The notes: generated by a model from the sequence alone, not told the origin. DNA of 64,000 bases from Isoetes taiwanensis (GCA_021234155.1 JAJEKV010000287.1:312001-376000), one strand, 5' to 3'. Shown: positions 1-12,312, counted from the stretch's first letter. Made by a program: numbers and translations.

Positions 1-20
1 ATTTTTAGGCCAAATAGTGC

Positions 21-297
21 CCAATGTCTCACGGTATACGCCCAGACCAAAAACCAGATTTTGGTTTTGCCTCCTGGCGCACACCGTGAGACCTTCATGC
101 CTAAACTAGTCCAAAACATCTCCAAATCGGCCAAGTAAGGGGTCAATCTTGCATATCTCGATGAGATTATCATGTTTTGACCCTTATTTCACCTTGTTTA
201 GATAAGTCTAGAACAAATTGGGGCCAATGTCTCACGGTATGCGCCCAGACCAAAAACCAAATTTTGGTTTTGCCTCCTGGCGCACAACGTGAGACCT
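21..297. repeat. Two direct copies of a 75-bp hairpin unit
   Basis: The units lie at about 21-95 and 224-297 and are nearly identical. Each is itself an inverted repeat: GTCTCACGGT near one edge pairs with ACCGTGAGAC near the other, and an inner CCAAAA/TTTTGG arm makes a second stem. The spacing of about 203 bp suggests a longer array or an LTR U3 that starts left of the window. I cannot assign it to a named family. Confidence 0.6.
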
Positions 298-488
298 TCT
301 AGCATTTTCCCCAGCATGCCATATCCAATTGACCTCTAGTTTGTTGCAATAGGTTCATTAAATAGTCCTAATCATGCTCAAACCCTCAAATTAGCCTTCC
401 AATCCCCATTTGGACCTCAAGATAGATGAGATTTGCCCAACCCCAAGGGTTTTCCAAGTCATCCAAAAATTAGGGTTTTCCCCTTGTC

Positions 489-498
489 TATAAATAGG
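489..498 (+). promoter_or_regulatory. TATA box of the upstream decayed element
   Basis: TATAAATAGG lies about 110 bp upstream of the first ATG of the decayed reading frame at 610. It follows the hairpin repeats, as a U3-R promoter would in an LTR. The match to a plant TATA box is good; that it drives the 610 frame is inferred from spacing only. Confidence 0.5.
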
Positions 499-609
499 CC
501 CCCATTTCTCACTTAGCATTCTACAAGTTTGCTCCCGATCTTCTAGGCGATCTTCCAGCTCTCTGAGGTGCTTTTGCATCTGTTTGTTAGTCCAATCTCC
601 TCTAGATCC

Positions 610-2140
610 ATGGCAACTGCTGATTTTAGGCGATGGTACAGCGCCAGTGCCCATGCAGCTGAGGCTGATGTCAATGCCATCTTCCAAGTTTTCCAGAAGG
701 AGATAGAGGTCCAAGCCACTCTGCAGGCAACCCCAGCCTATAGGGAAGTCATGATGGAGTTCCAAGCTAGGGTAGGACCATCCTTAGTCCAGCTTCCCTC
801 TTGCACTGGATATTTTGTTCCTAGGCCATCCCTCCAGGCAGCCTTGGGTAATGTTCCCAACATTGCCAAATAACTGACCAACAAGGCTCAGAGGTTGCCA
901 GACTACATGGTCTTGACCGTTGATAGGACCAAGTATTTCTCATACACTGCTGCCCTAGCAATCTTTCTTTCCCACCGCGCCCAGAACCCCATTGGGGAAA
1001 CCTCTATTCCTCCCATGGATGTAGACCCCTTAGCCTCCTCAGCAGAAGGTCAGCTCCTTTTGCAATATCAATAGGAGCAAGAAGGAAGAGCCGAAGACGA
1101 GGACTCTGATGACGAGGACTACGTCGAGCTCGACCCCGAAGAAGAGCAGCAATTAGCAGAGCAGGAGATACCAATCTTCGAACAGGATCGACAAACCCTC
1201 AGGATCGCTCCCCCGCTCGGGCTAGGTATCACAAGCCTAGCCCCCATCATCATCGACGGATAGGAGTACCTGCTCCTCAGTGACATCTAGAATCTCCCCG
1301 AATGCAAAGACAGGGAGTACCGACTTGACGACTTGCTGCATCTTCTGCGGCAACAACCAGATCTGGATGACTTCATCATCCGGGGAGCTTCCGACTTCCC
1401 AATTCAGGTAAGAGAAGCCGACACCTACACCGGGGAGTCGACTTCAAACATCCAAGCCTACAGCAGCATCCGGCAGATGATGGAAGCTCGGGACCTGCCG
1501 TCTGAGGAAGAGTTCTACGCCATCCAAGAACGGATGGGAATCTGTGGCAAGACCACGAACATCTTGATGCCAGTTCTTCGACACCAGCCCCCACAGAGAG
1601 AAGAGGCGAGATCGACCTCAGACGAATCACCTCGACAGTCAGGGACTACAGAGAATTCACAGAGGTTGGCGTTGATGAATATGCCAGAAGACATAGAGCT
1701 GGTGCCCGAGGGGACGACGAATCATCGGCAGCAAGCAGGGATAAGTCACTGAGTTATTATCTACCTCTACTGATGGACGGAAGGATAGCGGTCATACACT
1801 GCAAGTTCAGCCCAAGGGGCGAAGAAGGAGTGTTCATGCTCATCGCCCTCTCCGGCTTTGGTAGGCATGCTCGACTGCTCCCAACAGTTGACCATGTCAT
1901 CCTAGTCACAAGAGAACGATGGCACTTGACATCTTCGACTTTGCCATACCCTACCGACGGCAGGGAAGACTGGCAGTGACCGTGGCCTACACGTCCGACC
2001 GCAGGGTAGAAGGCTTGGTGCAAGCCTTGCAGGGCAGGACATCAACGAACATCCTCAGGAACTTGGGACGCTCCATAGGAACGGCCCAAGTTAAGAAGTT
2101 TCTTCAAGATAACCCATCCTACCGGCGATTTCAAGAATAG
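610..2140 (+). pseudogene. Decayed unknown protein upstream of the gypsy element
   Basis: From ATG at 610 the sequence reads as protein for about 1.5 kb, but it is broken by several stops (TAA near 871, TAG near 1071 and 1260, others later) and at least one frame change. An acidic stretch rich in D and E lies at about 1090-1160; the last segment (about 1919-2140) is basic and ends at TAG 2138. Several stops could come from CAA or CAG by one C-to-T change. I do not recognise a domain. It may be an extra frame or gag-like part of a retroelement whose promoter is the TATA box near 489. It is separated from the gypsy gag below by an AT-rich spacer, so whether both belong to one element is unclear. 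Confidence 0.4.
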
Positions 2141-2308
2141 TTAGACTCTTGATCCCGGAGGCATTGTACTTAAGTTATGATATATATATAAATACATTTC
2201 TTTTGCACTCTAAATGTTTTGTTGATGTATTTTGTTCCATAACTATATCAGCAAACACATATAAGGCAATAGAACAAATAAAGCTAACCGTAAGGCCATG
2301 ATCTACTT

Positions 2309-3535
2309 GTGTATGCAGCTAGAGGTCCAGGAACAGCTGAACAACAACGACGAATCCATAGGGATGAACAGACTCTGCCCAGGCCGCACTCGGCAAGGAA
2401 CCTGTACGAAGAATTTGGTCCCATGACTCCCGAGGAGGAAATGTCGCAGATGAGAACGGACCTTCAGCAAATAAATGCCTTTTTGGCAGCACAAGCGGGA
2501 GTTGGCCCAGATGACAACGTCCAGTTGCTGGAAGCACCACCTCGAAAGGCGGGAAAGGACAAGAGGAAGAGCAAGAGAAGGAGGTCCCCCAGCACGGAAT
2601 CCTCCGACACAAGCTCAGATTCGGACTCCGACTCCGAGGAAGAGGAAGAACAGGTGCAGGACCGTAGGGATGGCAGACACAGGGACACAAAGGCCTCAGA
2701 CTACCAGAAGAAAGTAGACTCAGCGTTGGGTAATGTATGGAAGGCCAGAAAGCTTGAGCAATTCTCAGGCGACAGCAGGTCAGGCATGGAAGCTGAGGCT
2801 TGGCTAGACGAGATGAGTGAATATGGTAACGCATACAGTATGAAGAACAAGGATAAAGGCAGGGTGGCAACAGCTAACCTCAAGGGAGCAGCTCACATTT
2901 GGTGGAAGGGCTATGCTAAGGCCCATGGGTTGAACAGGGACAGTTGCAGGTTCAAGAAGTTTGCTAAGGCTTTCAAGCGCCATTATGTACCACGGGAACA
3001 TAAATATCACATGATGCAGCAGTTTCACCGATTGCAACAGGGCAACATGTCTGTGCAAAAGTACACAGAGGAGGTCATAAAGCTCAGATTGTATGTGCCC
3101 AAGTTGAACGAAAGGCACGCAGTGGAATGATACATAGAAGGGTTGAACGAAGAGATCCGAAAGCTGGTAAGAGCAATAAACCTTAAGACGGTGTCAGAAG
3201 CAGAATCCAAGGCAGTAATCTTGCAAGGAACGGGGCCTCAGAACAGCGGGCAGAAACATCAGTACTATCAGGATAAGGGCAAAGCAACAGGAAGCTATAG
3301 CCCTAGAGCAGCTAGCCCAGGTCCAGCAAAGGCTCCATATAGCGGCAACTATGGGAAGCAGCAGGAGAGGAAACAGGTATCCTTCAAGGATAAGCAGGAA
3401 GGGTCAAACTACTCCAAAGCAGTGCGGTCCTTTTTGCAAGCAATGCCCAAGGAGAAGAGGCAGGAGTGCATAGAGAAATAGCTTTGCTTCAGGTGTTTCC
3501 AGCCAGGCCACAGAACAACGAACTGCCCCTTCGTC
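2309..3535 (+). pseudogene. gag polyprotein of the chromovirus
   Basis: The frame is open from 2309; the first in-frame ATG is at 2423. A long Lys/Arg/Ser/Glu-rich linker (about 2540-2690) is followed by the retrotransposon gag core, with WWKG and a KKFAKAFKRHYVP-like segment at about 2890-2990. A CCHC zinc knuckle (C-F-R-C, then H, then C) lies at about 3484-3530. Two stops interrupt it: TGA at 3128-3130, where the family expects Trp, and TAG at 3479-3481 just before the knuckle, where Gln fits. Each is explained by one transition. The gene would package element RNA in virus-like particles; as it stands it yields only pieces. Confidence 0.8.
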
Positions 3536-5392
3536 ATGAGTGCAGCATTAGCAGAGTTGGATGAATGGGACACACCCTCGGACGGCGACGACGGAGAAGC
3601 ACGCGACTTCATTCAGGGTGAGTGTCACATTTTTGCTGCCATAGATACAGAACAAGCAGAAAATCAGTATCAGGTAATCTCCACAGTAGGGAAGGCCAAG
3701 GCCAAGTCTTTCATAGTCCTGATAGGCTCGGGAAGCACCCACAACTTTGCGTCCCCAAGGATGGTTGAGATGTTGAAACTCAAGCCGTTGAAGTCCAAGC
3801 CAAGACCTGTGGTGTTAGCAAGTGGAGCAATAAGACACACGGCTGGCAAGAGGATAAACTTCGACATTGACTTGCCATGAATCAACATCCAGGTGGGGGC
3901 AGAGGTGATGAATATCGGGAGATACAACTTGATCATTCGAATGGAGTATCTTGGACCAGCAGGAGCCATCATTGATTATGGGAAGCGAAAGGTGACTCTC
4001 ACAGCACCCAACGGCAAAATCATAGAGATTGCAGGTAAGGAAGTTGTTCCAATCATGCAGTGTATGTCTAGTAAACGGCTGCTCAAGTGCATAAAGAGCG
4101 AGCAGGTAGCATATATCTTCAAGCTTCAGATCGAAGAGCCCGAGTCAGAAGAAAGCAAGGAAGATAAGGCACTCAGCATGTTGCCAAAACAGATAGCTAA
4201 GTTGATCAAGGAGTTCCATGATCTCTTTCCAGATGAGATCAAGCAGCTTCCTCCTTACAGGGGAGTCGAGTGTGAGATAGCACTCGAACCAGGTACGAAG
4301 CCGACGAGCAAAGCTCCGTACAGGATGACGACGCAAGAGCTAACCGAGTTGAAGAAGCAATTGCAGGAGTTGCTTGACCTAGGGTTCATTAGACCTAGCG
4401 TCTCTCCATTTGGGGCACCCATTCTCTTTTTGAAGAAGAAGGATGGCAGCTTGAGGATGTGCATAGACTACAGGCAGTTAAACAAGCACACCATCAAGAA
4501 TAAGTATGCACTCCCCAGATCGGACGACCTGATGGATCAGCTCCAAGGGGCGAAGCTCTTCTCCAAGATAGACCTAAAATCGGGATACCATCAGATCAGG
4601 ATAAAGGAAGAAGACGTCCACAAAACAGCATTCAGGACCAGGTATGGGCATTATGAGTTCACAGTAATGCCGTTTGGTTTGTCAAACGCCCCAGCAACGT
4701 TCATGAGGCTTATGAACGACATCTTCAGGGAGTTCTTAGATACTTTTGTGATAGTATTCTTTGATGATATTCTGATGTATAGCAGATCCCTAGAAGAACA
4801 CGTACAACATCTAAGGAGAGTGCTCGAGAAGCTAAGGAGGCACCAGTTGTACGCTAAGTTGTCGAAGTGCCACTTCGCAACGAAGAAGGTGGAATACCTG
4901 GGTCATATGATCTCATCGGAGGGGATTTCAACGGATCCTGCGAAGATTGAAGCTGTCATACAGTGGCCGGCGCCGAAGAATGTCCATGAGGTCAGAAGCT
5001 TTCTTGGCCTAGCAGGGTACTACAGGAAGTTCGTGAAGAACTTTGCAAAGATAGCGGCCCCGCTAACAGATTTGACGAGGGCGGAGAAAGTGAAGGATTG
5101 GGCAGAGCACTGGCACAAGAAAGCACAAGCAGGGTTCGAATTATTGAAGGAAGCTCTGACAACCGCCCCCATCTTGACCCTACCAGACCCAGAGAAGGAC
5201 AAGCTTGTGACGACAGACGCAAGTAAGATAGCCACAGGTGCAGTGCTCATGCAGGAAGAGCGGATAATAGCCTATGATTCCCGAAAGATGAACGACGCCA
5301 AAACGCGCTACCCGATGCACGATCAAGAATTGCTAGCAGTTGTCAGGGCACTAAGAATTTGGAGGCACTACCTGTTGGGGAGGAAGTTCTAG
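3536..5392 (+). pseudogene. pol: protease, reverse transcriptase, RNase H
   Basis: The protease motif reads LIGSGSTHNF at about 3718-3750, where the family has LIDSGSTHNF, so the catalytic Asp is Gly. A TGA at 3878-3880 stands where Trp is expected. The RT (about 4300-4950) keeps the [20 protein letters not shown] and [12 protein letters not shown] blocks and the active site as [10 protein letters not shown]. RNase H (about 5200-5390) keeps TTDAS and [13 protein letters not shown] at 5390-5392 interrupts RNase H just before LDTDHQSL. RT and RNase H would copy the element RNA to DNA. The catalytic residues of RT look intact, but the protease is dead and the frame is broken. Confidence 0.85.
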
Positions 5393-7000
5393 TTGGACAC
5401 AGACCATCAGAGTCTCCAATATGTGTTCACGCAACCACATCTCAACCTGAGGCAGCGAAGGTGGATGGAGTTCCTCAAAGAGTATGCCTTTGATATAGTC
5501 TATAAGCCGGGGAAGCTCAATGTGGTAGCAGATGCACTTTCAAGGCATCCTCTGACAACAAGAGTGCACTGCAATGCAATTTCGATGCTCACCAGCAACT
5601 TTGGTAAGAAGATCGAAGAAATCTTGCCAACAGATGCAGACTTCAAGGAAGTGTGGGCAAGCTTATGCAAGGAGGCAAGAACAGATAAGGAGAGGGAGAC
5701 CTTCAAAAATTTTAAGAACGAAGGTAACCTTTTGTACCATAAGAACAAGTTGTGTGTGCCCGAATCATCAGGGGTGAGGAAGTTGATTCTCCACGACACC
5801 CACAACAGTCCAATAGCTGGCCACGCAGGATTTATGAAGACATATTTCAAAGTGCGCAGCAGCTACTATTGGCCAGGGATGAAGAAGCAGGTGGCTCGCT
5901 ACATCAAAGAGTGTCAGCTGTGTCAGCAGACGAAGGCAGAGCATCTTCGAATTCCAAGGGCATTGGAGCCATTAGCGGTGCCGAACGCTAAGTGGGAAGT
6001 CATTAGTATGGACTTCATAACAGGGCTGCCGAGGACAGTAAGAGGGAAAGATGCCTTGATGGTTGTGGTCGACAAGTTGTCGAAGATGGCACACTTTGTG
6101 CCTTGCAGGACCACCGACACAGCCATGGATACAGCAAAGCTCTTCACCAAGGAAATCTTCAGGCTCCATGGCATGCCGAGGGAGATCATCTCCGACAGAG
6201 ATCCGAAGTTCATGAGTGCCTTTTGGCAAGATCTCTTTGCGACGATTCAGACGAAGCTGTCAATGAGCACGGCCTATCATCCTCAGACGGATGGGCAAAC
6301 GGAACAGACCAACATAATTTTGGAAGATATGCTACGAAACTATGTCCGGAACAAGCAGAGTATGTGGGAGGAGTATATTCACTTCGTTGAGTTCGCTTAT
6401 AATAGCACCAAGCAGGAATCATCCCAGATGTCACCGTTCATAATCAACTACGGCTACCAATGTCTAACTCCAGACATTGGCACAATCCTGTGTCAAAAGT
6501 AGAGGTTTCGCAGCAAATGTTGGCCGACATGCAGCAGCTGATAGAAGAGGTCCGAGGATATCTTCTTGCAGCAAGGAGTTGACAAGTTAGAGAGTTCCAA
6601 GTTGGCGACAACGTCTGGCTCAAGATCAAAGTGAAGCAGGCGAAGCTCCGCGTCGGAAATTGTAAGAAGCTTGCTCCAAGGTGGGCTGGACCTTTCAGAA
6701 TAGCCAAGAGAGTAGGTAACCAATCCTACAAGTTAGAGCTGCCAGCACACCTAAAGATTCATAAACTCTTCCATGTGAGTTTGTTGAAGAAGAATACTCC
6801 AAATCCAGAAGAAGTCTTGGACACTCCAACGTTGTTGGAAATGACAGAAGAGCAGCTGGAAATAGTTCCAGAATTGATTCTTGATAAAGCCTTCAAGAAA
6901 ACAAGGAGATCAGAGTTTCTCCAATATTTGGTCAAGTGGAAACACTTGCCGGTAGAAGACGCGACATGGGTACTTAAGAAGGATCTAATAAAGCAGTAAC
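5393..7000 (+). pseudogene. pol: RNase H end, integrase and chromodomain
   Basis: Reading resumes after the 5390 stop with the last RNase H strand. The integrase has an HHCC zinc site (H-x3-H at about 5815-5830, C-x2-C at about 5912-5925), then the DDE core: D in SMDFITGLP, D in ISDRDPKF and E in HPQTDGQTEQTN. A frameshift near 6,480 and a TGA near 6,582 break the frame; it then continues through the integrase C-terminal domain (about 6610-6790). The last part (about 6880-7000) is a chromodomain, with YLVKWKHLP and DATWV, ending at TAA 6997-6999. Chromodomains steer insertion toward particular chromatin, so the family is expected to cluster in heterochromatin. Confidence 0.85.
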
Positions 7001-7721
7001 CCCAGTTTATGGAGCAATGGGACGGCAAGGTCATCTCCGAAGAAATCGGCTCAGGCATGTCGATTTGTGCTTAGATTAATTTCATGTGTAGTTAAGATTA
7101 ATCTACGCATGCAACCTATGCTAGGTATGGGTTGCATGCGTTGTTACCGATGATGGGACCACTACGGTGATCTCTAGGACGTGGTGTAATGTCATTGTAG
7201 GCATGACCGCGGTTCTGCTTGAATGAGTTGGAAGGTAGATTAAAAAGTCTACTTCCGTCCCACGGATGTAGACGACCTTGAGAGATAAGAGGTCATTCAG
7301 GAATGCATTGATAGGAAAGAACCTCTAGTCAATGCCTACGGGAAGGCCGCCACCTTCACGCCCAGGGCAACTAAAGGTGTAGGCATGAGTGTCATCCTAG
7401 GCATTATAGGGCGCTGTCTCCACGGCCACGATGGAAGAAGCATCCTCTTCCTATGCCGGGAGGTTAGTCTTGCATCCATTTAGTTAATTAGATGGGTGGT
7501 TATCTTATAACCATAATTTTATTAATAATATAAAAAGGGTACTAACGTAGTGTCGACCTGCAGGCCAATAGAGCGCTCCGGAAGGCAAGGAGGTCGAGCT
7601 ACGAAGACTTGCAACACAAATTTTGTTGGAATGTGTTGCAAGGAATGAAGAGTACCTCAAAGGATAATTGTATATGGAATTGTAAAATTTTGACAAACTT
7701 AAAATGTTGTGTTAAATAAGG
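7001..7721. other. Downstream region of the chromovirus, possible LTR
   Basis: No gene is visible. The stretch has an imperfect repeat of AGATTAAT blocks near 7,070-7,105 and a TATA-like TATAAAAAGGG at about 7,530. It could include a diverged 3' LTR, but I find no upstream partner and no clear polypurine tract next to a TG start. Confidence 0.3.
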
Positions 7722-7850
7722 CTAATATCTAGCATAATGACAGGGGGTCATTTTTGTGTTTTTGTACGATATTTACAAAGGTTTTTCTATGATTTCATTG
7801 CCGTATTCATCTTGGTGTACTGAACAGTATTTCTAGAGTGCCGCTTATCT
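7722..7850 (+). repeat. Helitron-type subterminal module, diverged copy
   Basis: The segment starting CATAATGACAGGGGGT matches, in reverse orientation, modules at about 20.60-20.86, 27.90-28.15, 40.58-40.75 and 47.63-47.80 kb. There the module lies near Helitron-derived captured genes. This copy is the most diverged and the only one on this strand. No hairpin with CTRR end follows that I can identify. Confidence 0.45.
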
Positions 7851-9500
7851 TGACCATTCATTTTTTATGAGAAGCAGCATCGTACGGTCACGATTAAATT
7901 TGTAATGTTTTTAGCACTTAAGTTTTCTTAAAAAGGTTTGGAATTGGGCATGCAGCCATCGAGGCCCTATGTAGTTAGGGTTTTTTTTTTGTTTGAAATG
8001 GAAGCAAAGCACGGCAAGGTTGCCAAACCCGAGATGCCCTGCCTGGGGATGCCCAAGGCCGTTGAGTTATGATCTGAGGAGGTCTCGTTTGGGCATCGGC
8101 CGCATTCTCACCTGTGGGTCTCTGCTGCTTTCAAAACCTGGGGTGTGAGGTAAGCACAATTTTGTGCCCTTGAGCTAATCGGGTCTACAATTTTTCCTAC
8201 GATTTGGAGATTGGCATTTTGGGTTATCCGTCCTGGTTCTTGAGGATTCTGGGCTGGATTTCTTGGCATGTAAGCCACCTAAGATGATCGAGGCTTTTCC
8301 ATTCTATTCTATTATCCATCAAAATATTGTGTGTTCAGGAAAGATATTTGTTTGTGTTTGATTTGTGCAGGTGATGCTCTTGATTTAGCAGATGAAGAAT
8401 AAATTCTCTTTATGAATTCAGAAGTTATCTTGGCCCATCTTATTTGGTTGATGAGTTGTGGATGGGGTTTTTATCTTTGAGGTGCAAACTATATGTTGAG
8501 AAGCAAGAGATTCGGAATCGATGTATCCATATAGGCAAAAAGAAAAATATCCGAAACATCTCTTGTTAGAATATGTAAGAAAATGCGACTTCTGTTCGAG
8601 GTCATCCATCTCATGCATCCTTTTTCTTGATATTTTGTTATAGGTGTCTAAAGGAGTAGTTGAGAAGGCAAAGCCGGGAACGATATGGAACAGCATGGCC
8701 ATCTGGGATCCTGGTTGCCATGCTACTTCTCAACCATTGCCATATCACAGATTGCTAGATATTCTAAGGCTTTTATGCTATCAATGGTTTCTTGCAGACA
8801 CCCGCTAGCCTTCTCGCAGATTTTATATTTGGAAATGCCATGCTTGTTCTCAAGCATTGCCTCCAATTATGGTTACAAATTGGCCCTAAATCCTCCGTGA
8901 GGAGACCATAATGTTGTTAATCTTACAACATTTGAAGCCATTGAGAAGCTAGCAGGTTGTATACACATTATGTGTTCATCTCAATTTCATGTCTGCACTC
9001 TTCTCTGCAATATGTGCGCCTGGCAAGAGAAAGCTTGTTGCATATTAAAGACTTATGGATTCACACACAATCCTGTTCAAGTTCTGGCCATTTTATAACA
9101 GCATTTTTGCATATATTTGAGTGGCCTTTGCTATGCAATGCAAGAAATATTCATCCAAATTTTGGTATATTGTGCAAGGCAACGCAAGGCGACTTTGTAA
9201 TAGAAGTGAGACCGTGACAAACGCCCAAACAGATGCATGTACATAGTGGTCATAGTGGTCATGTGGACATGGCAAGTGTAGAAACATGGACATGTGGACA
9301 TGTATGGCATGTATAGAAACATGCAGGAAGCACATGAACCTCATAATGTATTTATTTCTATTCATGTTTTTATTACATGCAATATTGTACTTGGAACAAG
9401 GTTATTTTGCACCGGAGATATATATATTTGGAATTTGTGCTCCTCAAAATTTAACCACGTTCTCTTTTCTTAGGGTCCGAAGGGCCAAAAATTTTTTTAA
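7851..9500. other. Stretch without a supportable gene
   Basis: An exon-like segment begins at ATG 7,998 and ends at a good donor (GAG then GTAAGC at 8,150), but its frame meets TGA after 24 codons. Further T-rich sequence with donor- and acceptor-like sites resembles intron and exon debris. A short run of CATGTGGACAT-like repeats lies at about 9,250-9,310. I cannot identify a protein. Confidence 0.3.
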
Positions 9501-9886
9501 TTAACAAAACCATTATATCCTACATGTTAAAATTAAAATCCCCCTTGGACCCCCTTTGGTTTGGGTGCATATTCACCTGAGGGTCACGTGAGGGCATGAG
9601 AGCCCTTAAATTATATTACACACATTATGAAATTGACACCATATAATATATTAACTCAAATCTTATAGTATTTACACACCGCATATACCGTATATAAAAA
9701 TTTGTACAAGAATACCCCATAAACGAGGATCGCTATCTACGGTCCACATCAAGGAATATAAGGCATATATGCTCATCCGAGGGCTCTTGTTGCCCGGAGT
9801 GACCCTCCGTGTGAATATGCACCCAAACCAAAGGGGGTCCAAGGGGGATTTTAATTTTAACATGTAGGATATAATGGTTTTGTTAA
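9501..9886. mobile_element. 386-bp MITE with ~105-bp terminal inverted repeats
   Basis: Left end TTAACAAAACCATTATATCC pairs with the right end GGATATAATGGTTTTGTTAA, and the arms continue for about 105 bp with few mismatches, including a block around CCCCCTTTGGTTTGGGTGCA. There is no coding capacity. It is complete and serves as the empty-site reference for the second copy, which is split by Helitrons at 14.2-19.6 kb. The TSD is not certain because of flanking A/T repeats. Confidence 0.8.
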
Positions 9887-10097
9887 TGGTTTTGTTAAGT
9901 ACCTTGGTTTGATGAAGTTACGAATTCATAAGTTATGGGATAATGTAATGTCCTAGTAATGTTTTAAAAATATTACCTTAGAGTAATTCTAATAATCGTG
10001 TAAGTATAATAGTAATAAAGTGTATGCATCAAGTTGGTTGCAGGACAAGAAGATCCCAAGGTGGGGAGACCCACGATGCTGCGGACAGCATCATTTC
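9887..10097. other. AT-rich spacer and 3' edge of an LTR element
   Basis: The spacer is AT-rich. At 10,056-10,068 there is an early copy of CAAGGTGGGGAGA, repeated at 10,098-10,110 beside the LTR-like start. No coding sequence is recognisable. Confidence 0.3.
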
Positions 10098-11247
10098 AAG
10101 GTGGGGAGAATGTGACGTTCCAGCACAGTATACGGTCCCATGACGTATACTGTACTGCCTCGTCACGCATACACGCCATCCCGATTGACGTGTACGTCGA
10201 CGTGTAGCCAAGCAGGTGGCACCCTAGGGGGCAACTTGCAAGGTGTGTACATTTATTTATGTGCACATTCATTCATGTGCACATTTACCCATGTGTACAC
10301 ATTTACCCATGTGGACACTTTATGCCACCTAGTTAATAAAGGCAAGTGGGCCACACCCATTTATCCCACATGCTTAAAGGGATAATGGGAAACCCTAGCC
10401 CTAACCCGTAGTCTATAAAGGTATAGGAAACCCTAACTTTCCATTTTCGTCCATCGCTTTCTAGGGCTCTGTTTTGCTTGCTCCAAGAGCCAAACTCGCC
10501 TCCCAGACTCTGTCTGAGCAGTCTAGCTCATCAGTTTCCCTTTCTAGCTTCGTCTTCTAGCAGTTCAGCAGCATGGTCGAGCTCAGAGCAGGTGGAGCAA
10601 GCCAGGGATCAGGTATTTTGTCAATTCAATAGTCTAAACCGCATCCCAGATATAGAATAAGTAGGTTTAGCCTATTGATTTGCCCATAGCAGCCATCTAT
10701 CTCTCTAGATATCGAGCCTTAACTAAAGAACCTAACTCTGTGATTTAGATTTAATCTTGTTCTTTAGTTCTTCTGTGATATGTATGTGATGATAATCTCT
10801 GTGGATTCATTGTATTGGGAAGGGGGGTAGAGACCCTAAAACCTGGTAGTTGATGCTCCTAGCTAGCCCTTTTTAATGCACTATTAGATACGGCCACAAG
10901 AACCAAACCTGGTTGTGGGTGAAGGGGCCAGACTGGCTTACAAGGAGGTTCATGTCCTGACTCATGTTTATGTCCCTCTGGTAGTAAAGCCTATCGGGGA
11001 CTATTGTAGACTTGACCTAATGCTCTGCCACTGCGTGAGGGCTTTGCATGGGTTCGACACTCTTGGGGTGGTGGACACCTTCCATGGAGTTCAGTCGAGT
11101 ACGGGCAGTGGCCCTCTAGTCACCTTGAGTCAGCATGCCAACCTCTGGTGGGAGCAATCCCTACTTGCCCCATCGGAACTGGGGAGATGAAACCCAGGAA
11201 TAGCCCCCTTGGCTATGCATCCGGCAGGCTACAGTCAGGTCCCAACA
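10098..11247 (+). mobile_element. LTR-like remnant with polypurine tract
   Basis: A purine-rich AAGGTGGGGAGAA (to 10,110) is followed at once by TGTGACGTTCC, a common gypsy LTR start. A TATA box (TATAAAG at 10,414) fits the U3/R border, and short ATGTGCACATT-type repeats lie at 10,255-10,320. The proposed end is CCCAACA at 11,247, giving about 1.14 kb. No primer-binding site or second LTR is visible, so this may be a solo LTR or 3' LTR fragment. The right edge is weakly supported. Confidence 0.45.
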
Positions 11248-11750
11248 CCTTTTTAATCCACTTGTTGTGACAGATCAATAAATGACGCATACATGTCTCT
11301 TTGTTTTCTTGATGCATGTGCAATGTTGGTGTAGCCTTTTGCCTAGACGACTTAGCTGGTACATTCTTTGGCTTATATAATACATTTGTAACTTCACTAC
11401 AACTTATAACCCTGCATTCATCATGGCAAGTGTTTAGTGGTTAATGTGATTGTGAAAGGAAAGAATTTCTTCCTTGAGGATTTTTGTGCCGCTGCTGTGC
11501 AAGTTTGCCATTTAAAAGAAACCTCATATTGACTCGATTAATCCTTCTATGGCCTCCACGAGTTTTGAATCAGGTGCGGATTTTGTTGTACGTACTCTTC
11601 ACTCTCCAACGTGGCCTCAGATAGTGGTTGATCTCGCCATAAGATCAAGTACTCTGCAATATTTCGATTGCACGGCTTCCGAATGCGAGTGTCTAGAATC
11701 GCCTCATGAGTTACCTCTGGGCTAAGGGTTAGGGGTATTGTCGCCGGAGC
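11248..11750. other. Stretch without a supportable gene
   Basis: No open frame, terminal repeat or RNA gene is recognisable. The composition is ordinary. Confidence 0.3.
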
Positions 11751-11754
11751 TACG

Positions 11755-12312
11755 TTATTCTGCGAAAAATATTGCCTTCTTGAGTTGGCTCACATGGAAT
11801 GCAAAGTGCACTTCTATTCCATTTGGAAGCTCCAACTTATCTGCTGTCTTGTTGACCTTTCTCAACACCTTGAATGGTCCAGCATATCGGGGCGTCAATT
11901 TGGAAATTTTTCCCTTGACCATTGGTTTCAAGGTCCGTACCTTGAGTGCCAAAGGGTAAACATTCTATAGAAACGCATATTTACCTTCCTTGAAGGTTAA
12001 CTCTCTACAATGTTTATTGGAACTTATCCTGGCTCGATCTTGAGCTTTCTTTAAATTTGCCCTACATTGATATAATATGGCTTGCATATCTTCCAACATA
12101 TGGCTGCATCAGTTTTCAAGGCTTGATTCGTCCCTGTATAGGACCTTGGGTTCCTACCCATCATGCCATAAAGGGACTCATTTTGGTACCCGTGTGATAG
12201 GCATTATAGTGAAGTGTGCACAGGAGGGGCGGATGGAGTGGACTACCCCAAGCCATGTTCTATTGCCAGCCAAATCCATTGCCATGAATTCTGTCTGCAA
12301 TGACTTCTAGAG
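11755..12312 (-). pseudogene. Ty3/gypsy integrase fragment, reverse strand
   Basis: Read on the reverse strand, the last 65 codons (11,755-11,952) match the integrase C-terminal domain: LTPRYAGPFKVL, then KLELP and FHVSQLKK. Upstream (to about 12,312) comes the end of the integrase core, with several stops and frame changes. A segment of about 80 bp near 12,230-12,290 recurs at about 60.50-60.58 kb on the opposite strand. It is the remnant of an element unrelated to the chromovirus at 2.3-7 kb. Confidence 0.75.

Larger units (their letters stand above)
2309..7058 (+). mobile_element. Ty3/gypsy chromovirus, decayed internal region
   Basis: Order of parts: gag with a zinc knuckle, aspartic protease, reverse transcriptase, RNase H, integrase, then a chromodomain at the C terminus. 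Integrase after RNase H plus a chromodomain places it among chromoviruses of the Ty3/gypsy group. I cannot see a matching pair of LTRs: the sequence after 7,060 does not recur upstream, so the element is truncated or its LTRs have diverged or lie outside. At least five in-frame stops and one frameshift make it non-autonomous. Its GC content is higher than that of the DNA right of 7.7 kb. Confidence 0.9.

Noticed and set aside
2309-7600. Complete LTR retrotransposon
   Set aside because: No sequence after the chromodomain recurs upstream of gag, and there is no visible primer-binding site, so I did not call LTRs.
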